A stretch of 64,000 bases of DNA from Ectothiorhodospira shaposhnikovii (GTDB lineage: Bacteria > Pseudomonadota > Gammaproteobacteria > Ectothiorhodospirales > Ectothiorhodospiraceae), in the NCBI RefSeq assembly GCF_016584105.1, contig NZ_NRSM01000007.1:1-64000 (forward strand). Direction: 5' to 3'. This document shows positions 8,694-16,142 of this stretch, piece by piece. The notes under the pieces are model-generated. The model ran no database searches. It had not been told where the DNA came from and saw only the letters and a program-made list of their open reading frames with translations. Numbering within the stretch: the first letter of the stretch is position 1; each line of letters starts with the position of its first letter. The position numbers and the translations under genes are program-made.

Positions 8694-9493
8694 GGCCCCG
8701 TGATCTCCACCAGTCGTTCGGTGGTCCGCTCCAGCAATTCCGGCAACTCGTAGATCTCCTGGGTACTCCAGAAGGCCTCGCCGGTCACTCGCAGGATATC
8801 CACATTAACGTGGGATTGCTTCCATGCCTGAACCAACCGATCACTGACCGGGGAGAGGGGCTGCTGCTCATTGGCCGACACGTCGAACCAGCTGATGGCT
8901 TCACCCTGAGGAGGTCGCAGGTCAGTTTGGGCAAGGGCACGCGCCCACTCGGGGTGCAGGGTGTAACCCGCCACTTCCAGGGAATGACCCGAATCCAGTT
9001 GCGCCCGCAGATCCTTGGTGGATTCCCTGCCCTGCCCCATCATCGCTGCGGCCACCCGCAAACGCAGCAACTGATTCAGGTATTGATCACCATTGCTGAC
9101 CGGCTGCCAAAGGATGTTGAGCGCGGGATTGAGTCCGTGGATATGGGTCAGGTCAGACAGCAGAAGGCATCCGGCTCTCAGCCCCCACAGCACCAGAGGT
9201 CCGGGGTAACGAGCCTCCAGATCATCCACACAACACTTCAAATCTTCGATCCATGTGGACCAGCGGGCTTCCTCGAAATCGCCCTCGCTATCCCCGCAAC
9301 CGTGGAGATCCAGCTGCACCACAGCCCAGCCCCGGGATGCCAGCTGGCAAGCCTGCAGTGCAACCATGCGGCGCGATTTGTTCTGCTCTTCAAAAAGAGC
9401 CTGACAGTAAAGCACCTTCCCCCGCGCGGCACCCTGGGCAGGGGTGTGAGTCACACGGAACAATCGCCCGAGCGTGCCGGCGAAAAAGTCCAC
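8690..9493 (-). CDS. Exosortase A-associated alpha/beta-hydrolase 2 (TIGR03101 type)
   Basis: 267-residue alpha/beta-hydrolase relative. LDLHGCGDSEG (residues 61-71) matches the family's D-x-x-G-x-G-x-S block, but the nucleophile elbow reads WGLRAG (103-108), with Arg106 where Ser is expected, and no late His motif stands out. It may therefore be a non-hydrolytic partner of hydrolase 1, or use another mechanism. It overlaps hydrolase 1 by four bases and follows the ACP gene by 32 bases, so the three are probably co-translated. Function in EPS acyl modification is inferred from the conserved gene set. Confidence 0.82.
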   Translation of the reverse strand: MDFFAGTLGRLFRVTHTPAQGAARGKVLYCQALFEEQNKSRRMVALQACQLASRGWAVVQLDLHGCGDSEGDFEEARWSTWIEDLKCCVDDLEARYPGPLVLWGLRAGCLLLSDLTHIHGLNPALNILWQPVSNGDQYLNQLLRLRVAAAMMGQGRESTKDLRAQLDSGHSLEVAGYTLHPEWARALAQTDLRPPQGEAISWFDVSANEQQPLSPVSDRLVQAWKQSHVNVDILRVTGEAFWSTQEIYELPELLERTTERLVEITGP

Positions 9494-9525
9494 GTCCAGT
9501 TGGGTGGCTTGTGCACTCAGAAGAC

Positions 9526-9786
9526 TCAGGCCTCGGCCAGTTTACGATCCACGAATTCGGTAAGGGAACCCAGCGTCTCAAAGGTTTCCGCGCTGATTTC
9601 GTCATCATCCACCATGATGCCGAATTGTTCTTCCAAAGAGGTGATGATGGTCACCACGGCCATGGAGTCGAGTTCAGGCACATTTCCCAGCAAGGCGGTG
9701 GATTCATCAAATGAGGCGGCGCGCCCATTCAGCCCCAGCAGGCTGTCCAGCAGGTTTTTAATCTGATCAATGGTGGAACTCGACAT
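9526..9786 (-). CDS. Acyl carrier protein
   Basis: 86-residue acidic protein with an all-helical ACP layout. The phosphopantetheine attachment serine is Ser41 in PELDSMAVVTII, matching the ACP consensus D-S-[LM]. It would carry an acyl chain as a thioester in the cytoplasm. It is separate from fatty-acid synthesis genes and heads a set with two hydrolases and a GNAT protein, which points to a dedicated role in adding an acyl or amino-acyl group to the exopolysaccharide. The acyl-CoA ligase and PLP decarboxylase that accompany this ACP in some exosortase loci are not in the window. Confidence 0.9.
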   Translation of the reverse strand: MSSSTIDQIKNLLDSLLGLNGRAASFDESTALLGNVPELDSMAVVTIITSLEEQFGIMVDDDEISAETFETLGSLTEFVDRKLAEA

Positions 9787-9832
9787 GTGTTTTTTCTCAA
9801 GAATGAAATATCAGGTACTTGGTGAAAAGCGA

Positions 9833-9838
9833 AGTATA
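9833..9838 (-). promoter_or_regulatory. Possible -10 element for the ACP gene
   Basis: On the minus strand TATACT occurs 47 bases before the ACP start codon, within a 125-base non-coding gap. A matching -35 at 17 bases is poor, so this is only a tentative sigma-70 promoter that would drive the ACP-hydrolase-GNAT set separately from the upstream glycosyltransferases. Confidence 0.3.
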
Positions 9839-9911
9839 CAGCAGTGATCATGTCCATTCTTAACGCTACATGCTCCGTTCGGATACCGGATATATGGCGG
9901 GATGCCTGCGC

Positions 9912-10895
9912 TTACGCCTTGCATTGCACCGGCGGCGGGGAGAGAAGATTTCGCCCCAACCGCACCAGATACTGTAGCGGTGTCTTGTCCCATGGAGTGA
10001 AGCGGGCCAACTGGTACGGGTCCGAGTCCATCCCGGATGCGCCGGGCGCGGTGCTCACGGCAACCCGGAAACCGGCACGCCTGACCATCTCCACATGCCG
10101 CGCCTCGTAGTCTTCGCCAGGCCGTCCATTAGGGTAGGCAAACAGGGTCACCGGCTCTCCCAACACATCCTCCAGATCCGATCTCCCCTGGCGGATCTCC
10201 CGCTGCGACGCGACATCGTCCAGACAGCGCAGAATGGGGTGGGTGACGGTATGCCCACCCACCAGCATCCCGGCCGTCCGCAGTGACCGCACCTGACCCT
10301 CGGACATCATCAGATCATCGGGCAGTGCTTCCAAGGCATGCTCGGACAGTCTGCCCGCAATGGCATCCCGCTCCGACTGTGGCAGATGCTTGATCCGCCG
10401 GATGACATCCGTGTAACCCTGGATGCGGCTTTGCGGATCGTGAATGGGGTACTGGCCCAGCCCCAGCCCGGTGAAATCATGAAGACCGTCATCCAGTCTG
10501 CGAAAGGTCTCGATCACGGTGTCATTGAACATCCGCCCACCACCAAGAAAACCCGTGGTGACAAAAAACGTGGCAGGCAAACCGGCAGCCTGGAGTATGG
10601 GCAGGGCTACCTGGGCGTTATCCGCGTAGCCATCGTCAAAGGTAATACAGGCAGAGCGGGCAGGCAGCGAGCCCTTACGCAGGCGATCCACGGCCTCGTC
10701 CAGGGGCAAAACCGTGAAATGACGGGCCAGCAGCGCCACCACCCATTGAAACCGCCGGGCATCCGGATCACCCGGCAATAACGGATCAGCCTCGGGCAGC
10801 ACACGGTGAAAGATCAGGATGGACAAACGGCCGCGGGGTCCGGCGGGGGACAGCCGGTTCAGGACAGGACGGGTCAGCAGAGACATATCCGGCAT
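9912..10895 (-). CDS. NodB-domain polysaccharide deacetylase
   Basis: 327-residue carbohydrate esterase family 4 enzyme that would remove N- or O-acetyl groups from a sugar using a metal ion. Motif 1 TFDDGYADN is near residue 85, motif 2 HTVTHPIL near residue 208, and FAYPNGRPGEDY near residue 252. No signal peptide is apparent, so it may act on a lipid-linked intermediate in the cytoplasm. It overlaps the upstream GT4 gene by one base. A second, different deacetylase (DUF3473 type) lies at 31957-32832, so the polymer is probably edited at two stages or sites. Confidence 0.88.
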   Translation of the reverse strand: MPDMSLLTRPVLNRLSPAGPRGRLSILIFHRVLPEADPLLPGDPDARRFQWVVALLARHFTVLPLDEAVDRLRKGSLPARSACITFDDGYADNAQVALPILQAAGLPATFFVTTGFLGGGRMFNDTVIETFRRLDDGLHDFTGLGLGQYPIHDPQSRIQGYTDVIRRIKHLPQSERDAIAGRLSEHALEALPDDLMMSEGQVRSLRTAGMLVGGHTVTHPILRCLDDVASQREIRQGRSDLEDVLGEPVTLFAYPNGRPGEDYEARHVEMVRRAGFRVAVSTAPGASGMDSDPYQLARFTPWDKTPLQYLVRLGRNLLSPPPVQCKA

Positions 10896-12223
10896 CAGTC
10901 ACTCCCCTCCTCGATAGCCAGCGGATCAACACCTCCCCGGGCTGCATGAATCTCCAGAAAGGCGTCGACCAGCAGCGGGATACGGGTCTGCCAGGCATTG
11001 CGCCGTGCATGCTCAAGTATCGCGGACCGATCCCAGACTCTGGACAGGCCCTCGTGCAAACCGGTCAGGAGGGCGTCGTTGTCTCCATAGGGCACGATGA
11101 TGCCCACTGCGTCTGAATTGACCACTTCTGCATTGCCGCCCACATCCGTGGTCACAATCGGCAGACCACAGGCCGAGGCCTCCAGCAATACGTTGGCCCA
11201 ACCTTCAAAACGGGTGGCCAGCACGAACATGTCCCCCGCCGAGTAGGCGTACCTCAGCTGATCCGGAGACACCGGCCCCAGCAGATGCACCCGGTCTTCC
11301 AGAGACAGGTGTCGGATCTGGTCACGCAGGGCCTGTTCGTTGTTGCCCTCCGGGGTGGGGCCGCCCGCGATCACGAAATGCAGATCTGGCCAAGTCTTCA
11401 TCAATGACGGTAAAACGGCAATCACATGATGAAAACCCTTGCGTTCCATCAACCCACCGACGGAAACCAGGATACGTCCCTCCTGGGGCAGACCGAACCG
11501 TCGTCTTGATTCTGCCCGGTCTTCCGGCCTGAACTTTTCCAGATCCACGCCATTGGCCATTACCTGCACATGATCGGGATGCTGCCCCCAGGCAATCGCC
11601 TCCTGCCGCAGGGAGTCCGCCACCGAAAATACCCGCGCGGCATCGGTCAAGGCACGGGAGATCTGATGCCGGTGTGGGCTACTGGGATAGAACCGGTTAA
11701 GGCTGCCTCGCAGGGTAATGGTATAGGGGCAACCCAGCCATCTGGCCAGCAGGCGCCCAGCCACGCCATCGGGATAGATGAAGTGCGAGTCGATGATGTC
11801 GCACGCCCCTTCCCGCCGCAATCGCCCCATGAGCCTGTAGGAACCCAGGGCCTGAAACCAGCCATCGGTCCATTTGAATACCGCCGGAATACAGAAGAAT
11901 CTGGGATGGTAAACCGTGATCCCTTCCTGTTCTTCCCGATAGGGGATGGGCGGCCGGGCATGAGGGCGAAACCGGCCCAGGAGTTTCTGGAACGGGAACC
12001 AGGGCGCGGGCGCCACCACCGTCACGTTCAGATCCTTTGCCACCCGCCGCATGCGCTCGCGCACGAACAGTCCGAAGTTGGGCTGCATGGTATTGGGATA
12101 CACTCGGGTATAAACCACCAGATTGGGGCGGGAATCGGATGTCAAAACCGTCTCCAACGAGTCTTTACGGCTTTTGCATGAACAAGGCAAAGCATGATAT
12201 GAGCGTATCTCACCGTCACTCAC
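10895..12223 (-). CDS. Family 4 glycosyltransferase
   Basis: 442 residues with two Rossmann halves. N-terminal YTRVYPNTMQPNFGLFVRER and the C-terminal donor-site pattern (LVSVGGLMERKGFH near 250, then FVLATRFEGWANVLLEASACGLPIV) are typical retaining GT4 features; the E-x7-E pair is present. The start is a GTG whose GTGA overlaps the stop of the CapK-like gene, so translation is probably coupled; the first 30 residues are not conserved-looking and a later start is possible. It resembles the glycosyltransferases found in exosortase A loci. Donor and acceptor are unknown. Confidence 0.87.
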   Translation of the reverse strand: MSDGEIRSYHALPCSCKSRKDSLETVLTSDSRPNLVVYTRVYPNTMQPNFGLFVRERMRRVAKDLNVTVVAPAPWFPFQKLLGRFRPHARPPIPYREEQEGITVYHPRFFCIPAVFKWTDGWFQALGSYRLMGRLRREGACDIIDSHFIYPDGVAGRLLARWLGCPYTITLRGSLNRFYPSSPHRHQISRALTDAARVFSVADSLRQEAIAWGQHPDHVQVMANGVDLEKFRPEDRAESRRRFGLPQEGRILVSVGGLMERKGFHHVIAVLPSLMKTWPDLHFVIAGGPTPEGNNEQALRDQIRHLSLEDRVHLLGPVSPDQLRYAYSAGDMFVLATRFEGWANVLLEASACGLPIVTTDVGGNAEVVNSDAVGIIVPYGDNDALLTGLHEGLSRVWDRSAILEHARRNAWQTRIPLLVDAFLEIHAARGGVDPLAIEEGSD

Positions 12224-13563
12224 TGCCTCGCGGCATAGGCCTCCGAAATCAGGGTGGCATACTTGCCGGACTTCTCCGCCGGGATATGGTCGGGAAATGA
12301 GAACCTGATGGGAAGATCCGTGCCCATCATGCCCTGCATCTTGCGGCGCACGTCATCCAGCAGGGCCTGAGGAAACAAGGCATCGCGCACCAGCAGAATC
12401 TCGATGGACAGGTCCCGACGCTGGATAATGCGGAACTGTTTGAGATCCGGCACATCGCGCAGGACGCCGACCAAGGCGGTGCGATGAATCAAGCTGCCGT
12501 CCCGACTCACGATAAAGTCCGTCATGCGCCCCATGATGTGTCCCAGGGTGGGCAGCGTGACCCCACAGGAGCAGGGTTCCCGCTCCAATGCCACCTGGTC
12601 GCCAAGCCGATAGCGCAGCAGGGGCATGCCGTAGCCGTCCAGATTGGTCACCACCAGATCGCCCACACCCTGGGCATCGGGCTCATCCACCTCCAGCAGT
12701 ACATGCTCGGCGGCGATGTGCAGGCGTCCGGCGGGGCATTCGTGGGCCAGGTGTCCGCCGTCACGGGAGCCGTATTCGTTGCCCACCGGACACTGGAAAA
12801 TCTCCAACATCTTGTCCCGCTGGTTGGGGTAAAGAACTTCGGAGGTGCAGGTCACCAGCTCGGGACGCCAGCCGTCGAAGGCCCCGGGGTGACGTTCCAT
12901 GTAGAGGGCCACATGGTAAAGGACGGTGGGATAACCGTAGACCAGTCGGGGACGGAAACGGCGCAGTTGCTCCGCTCCCCGGGCCAGGGCCGCGTCACGG
13001 AGGTCCAGGCCGGAGATCACCACCTGGTTCAGAAACCAGCGGTCCTTGAAGCGACGCAAGGCGTCCTGCTTGCTCAACTCCACCGGTGATCCCCAGAAAT
13101 CCACCTGACGGCTGCCCGGTTCGATACCGAACCAGGCCCGCCCCCGCAGCTTGGCGGCGTTGTGCCAAGACTCCTTGAGGGGATCGGTGTAAAACACCAG
13201 GGGCTGGCCTGTGGATCCGCTGGTGGCATGACGAATCAACCGGTCCCGGTGGTCATCGGCCAGTAGGTCATCCAGATGCTCGCGGACATCGGCCCTTTCC
13301 AACAGGGGCAGCCGGGCAAGAACGCCGGGACCCAGTTCTTCCGGATGGGACACCCCCAGCGCCTCGAAGCGCCGGCGGTAGAAGGGCACATGGTTCCAGC
13401 AATGGGTCATGAGCCTTTGCAGCTTGCGATCCTGCAGGGCTTTAAGGGCGTCCGGAGACAGGCGCTCACTGCCCCTCAGCGAGGCATAACAGGCGGCAGT
13501 GCTGCGTCCCCGCAGGCGCTCATGGAGGGGGAACACCACCGAGCGAACGAACCCTTCATGCAT
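12220..13563 (-). CDS. CapK/phenylacetate-CoA-ligase-like adenylate-forming enzyme
   Basis: 447 residues of the PaaK/CapK branch of adenylate-forming enzymes. The ATP-binding ATSGSTGQPLVF lies at 113-124, followed by VYGYPTVLYH and the EYGSRDGGHLAHEC block near residue 260, whose Cys/His residues match the metal site seen in CapK-like proteins, and a YRLGDQVALE adenylation core. It would activate a carboxylic acid, possibly loading the ACP encoded nearby or decorating the glycan. It takes the position usually held by an acyl-CoA ligase in related loci. The GT4 gene overlaps its end by four bases and the upstream GT gene ends 12 bases before it. The acid activated is unknown. Confidence 0.85.
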   Translation of the reverse strand: MHEGFVRSVVFPLHERLRGRSTAACYASLRGSERLSPDALKALQDRKLQRLMTHCWNHVPFYRRRFEALGVSHPEELGPGVLARLPLLERADVREHLDDLLADDHRDRLIRHATSGSTGQPLVFYTDPLKESWHNAAKLRGRAWFGIEPGSRQVDFWGSPVELSKQDALRRFKDRWFLNQVVISGLDLRDAALARGAEQLRRFRPRLVYGYPTVLYHVALYMERHPGAFDGWRPELVTCTSEVLYPNQRDKMLEIFQCPVGNEYGSRDGGHLAHECPAGRLHIAAEHVLLEVDEPDAQGVGDLVVTNLDGYGMPLLRYRLGDQVALEREPCSCGVTLPTLGHIMGRMTDFIVSRDGSLIHRTALVGVLRDVPDLKQFRIIQRRDLSIEILLVRDALFPQALLDDVRRKMQGMMGTDLPIRFSFPDHIPAEKSGKYATLISEAYAARQ

Positions 13564-13575
13564 GAAACACCCCCC

Positions 13576-14790
13576 CTACCCTTGCCCGGCCATGGTCCTT
13601 AGGCAGATATCCTCAAAACACCGGGCTACCGCCAAGGAGGAGCAGTGATCTTCCACATGGCGGCGGGCGGCCTGTGACAGCCGCAACCGCAGGGCCGAAT
13701 CCGACAGGAGCCGGTCCAGGGCCTGGGCCATGGCCTCCGGGGTATCCGCCTGCAAAAACTGCTCGCCATCGGTGAGCGGCAGGCCTTCCACCCCCAGCCC
13801 TGTGGAAACCACCGGCAGGCCCATGGCCATGGCCTCGTAGGCCTTGATGCGGGTGCCGCCCCCCACCCGCAGGGGGATCACATAGGCCGTGCCACCGTAT
13901 ACATGGGGGCGGATGTCATCCACAAAGCCGGTGAAGGTCCAGGGCAGGTTGCGCCGGGCCGCCTGCTCCACCAGTTCCGGATGGGGCCTGCGTCCCACCA
14001 CGGTCATGCGCGCACCGGGGCGACGCTGCACCAGCAAGGGCCAGACCTCGTCCATGAAAAAGCGGATGCCATCGATGTTGGCCTGCCAGTCCATGGCACC
14101 GGTGAAGATCAGATGGTCCCCGTCACCGGGCGGCTGGTAGGCAAAGAAATCCAGATCCACGCCGGTGGGGATGGCCTCCACCCGACGGTTCCGGGGCATG
14201 GCCCGGAATGCCTCGGCATCCCGTTCCGAGACTGCCACCACGGTATCGAAGCGGGGCAGTTCCCGGGCTTCGAAACGAGCCATCTTGCGATGCTGGCCCC
14301 GCCAGACGTAGCGTTTCAGGGGGTGGCCGACCACCTCGGCATGCCGGCGAAAAATTTCCGCCTCCACGTTGTGGGTGAACATCACGGTGGGGCACAGACT
14401 GTGGAGGGGGGCCAGGGTGGCGGCGTGGATGAAATCGAACACAGCCACCTGGGCGCCCTGCTGAAGCTGTTCACGAACCCGACGGCGGGCAACGGGGTTC
14501 ACGCCGGCGGCCACGGAGACGGGCTTGAGGGACAATAAATGGCGCAGCCGGGTGATCCTGTGCAACGGCCCGACACTACGGGCCGGCCAGGCGATGAAGC
14601 AATCGCAGACCGATTCGATCTCTTCCCGATAAAGGGCCGTCTGTTCGGGCGTAGCCGGCGACATGAGGGTGATGTGAAACCGCCCGCCCTTCATGCCCCG
14701 CAGGATCTGGGTGGTGCGGATCTTGCCGCCTTCGTCGGTGGGAAACAGAAACCGGGGTGACACAAAGACCAGGGACGGGCACTCGCTCAC
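13576..14790 (-). CDS. GT4-type glycosyltransferase
   Basis: 404-residue GT-B glycosyltransferase. The N-terminus VFVSPRFLFPTDEGGKIRT and middle HLIFTGAMDWQANIDGIRFF (about residues 228-247) strongly resemble the stp1 protein at 29679-30893 (HLVFTGAMDYWANVDAVRWF), so the two are probable paralogues using related donors. The C-terminal IPLRVGGGTRIKAYEAMAMGLPVV is the nucleotide-sugar binding region. It overlaps the upstream dehydrogenase gene by four bases (ATGA), tying it to uronic acid supply. No signal or membrane anchor is visible. Confidence 0.87.
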   Translation of the reverse strand: MSECPSLVFVSPRFLFPTDEGGKIRTTQILRGMKGGRFHITLMSPATPEQTALYREEIESVCDCFIAWPARSVGPLHRITRLRHLLSLKPVSVAAGVNPVARRRVREQLQQGAQVAVFDFIHAATLAPLHSLCPTVMFTHNVEAEIFRRHAEVVGHPLKRYVWRGQHRKMARFEARELPRFDTVVAVSERDAEAFRAMPRNRRVEAIPTGVDLDFFAYQPPGDGDHLIFTGAMDWQANIDGIRFFMDEVWPLLVQRRPGARMTVVGRRPHPELVEQAARRNLPWTFTGFVDDIRPHVYGGTAYVIPLRVGGGTRIKAYEAMAMGLPVVSTGLGVEGLPLTDGEQFLQADTPEAMAQALDRLLSDSALRLRLSQAARRHVEDHCSSLAVARCFEDICLRTMAGQG

Positions 14791-16103
14791 CAGCAGATCC
14801 CCTGATAGGCGGCCTTGAGGGCGCCGCGGTCCTTGAGTCCCACCAGGTCCAGCACCTGCTGTTCCGGACCGGCGTGGGCCAGCAGCTGTGCCACCAGCGG
14901 AGCATCACTCAGCCCCAGGACGATCACTTCCGAGTGTTCGATGAGGGCACGGCAATCTTCCATCAGCAGGGAGGCGATATGAGGCAATGTCTCCTCGATG
15001 TAGCGCCGGTTGGCGCCGATGACCCGGGACAGCTGTACGTTGGGGTCGTGGATCTTCAGGTCCATGCCCTTGCCGATCAGACGCTCCGCCAGTTCCACCA
15101 GGGGGCTTTCGCGCATGTCGTCGGTGCCGCTCTTGAAACTCAGGCCGATCAGGCCCACGCGCCGCTTGCCGCTGTCCAGGACAAAATCCACCGCATGGTC
15201 GATCTGCTGCTGGTTGCTGGGAATGAGGCTGCCGAGCATGGGTAGCTCGGTGTCCTGCTCCTTGGCCATGTAGAGAACGGCCCGCAAATCCTTGGGCAGG
15301 CAGGAGCCGCCGAAGGCAAAACCGGGACGCAGGTAGGCCGGGGAAATGTTGAGCTGGCGGTCCCGGGTGACCAGTTCCATCACCTCGCGGGAGTCCAGGC
15401 CCAGGGACTGGGACAGGCGTCCCACCTCGTTGGCAAAGACGATCTTGAGGGCGTGGAAGGCATTGCAAGCGTACTTGACCATTTCCGCCGTGCCGATCCC
15501 GGTACCCACGAACTCGCAGGGCAGATGTTCGAAGATGGGCTTCACCTGGTCCAGGGTGCGTTCGGAATCGGCACCCACCACGGTGAAGGGGGGATGATCA
15601 TAGTCCTTGATGGACGAGCCTTCCCGCAGAAACTCCGGCTGGAAGGCCAGGCCGAAGCCCTCCCCCACCCGCTTGCCGGATGCGGATTCCAGCGTCGGTC
15701 CCACCAGCTCCAGGGTGGTGCCGGGCTTGACGGTGGAGCGCAGCACCACGGTGTGATAGTGGTCCGTCAAGGCCAGGGCCTCGCCGACCTGCCGGGCCAC
15801 GTTGCGCACGGCGGCAAGATCCTGGCTGCCGTTGCGGCTGGAGGGGGTGCCGACGCAGATGAAGGACACCTCCGAACGGCGGATGGCTTCGCTCACATCA
15901 TCGGTGACCGTCAGGCGTCCCGCCTGTACCACCTGGGCAGTGAGTTCCTGGATGCCTTCCTCCACGATGGGGGAGTGCCCCCGACGCAACAGATCCAGCT
16001 TGTGCGGGTCGATGTCGACCCCGACGACCTCATGACCATCCCGTGCCAGACACGCGGCCGAGACCGCCCCCACGTACCCCATCCCAAAGATCGCGATTCT
16101 CAT
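14787..16103 (-). CDS. algD: GDP-mannose 6-dehydrogenase-like nucleotide-sugar dehydrogenase
   Basis: 438 residues. It oxidises the C6 of a nucleotide sugar twice with NAD, giving an activated uronic acid. The NAD-binding GMGYVG is at 7-12 and the catalytic Cys268 sits in FAFGGSCLPKD, the same position as in Pseudomonas AlgD. Similarity to AlgD runs end to end, including the C-terminal QGICW (AlgD ends EGICW) and the length (AlgD is 436). This points to GDP-mannuronate as product rather than UDP-glucuronate, though substrate choice cannot be proved by eye. It heads a minus-strand block and is followed by an overlapping GT gene. Only 39 bases separate it from the divergent plus-strand gene. 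Confidence 0.9.
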   Translation of the reverse strand: MRIAIFGMGYVGAVSAACLARDGHEVVGVDIDPHKLDLLRRGHSPIVEEGIQELTAQVVQAGRLTVTDDVSEAIRRSEVSFICVGTPSSRNGSQDLAAVRNVARQVGEALALTDHYHTVVLRSTVKPGTTLELVGPTLESASGKRVGEGFGLAFQPEFLREGSSIKDYDHPPFTVVGADSERTLDQVKPIFEHLPCEFVGTGIGTAEMVKYACNAFHALKIVFANEVGRLSQSLGLDSREVMELVTRDRQLNISPAYLRPGFAFGGSCLPKDLRAVLYMAKEQDTELPMLGSLIPSNQQQIDHAVDFVLDSGKRRVGLIGLSFKSGTDDMRESPLVELAERLIGKGMDLKIHDPNVQLSRVIGANRRYIEETLPHIASLLMEDCRALIEHSEVIVLGLSDAPLVAQLLAHAGPEQQVLDLVGLKDRGALKAAYQGICW

Positions 16104-16142
16104 GCTGGTCCATCCCGATGGTTCGGATTACCATGATTATTC

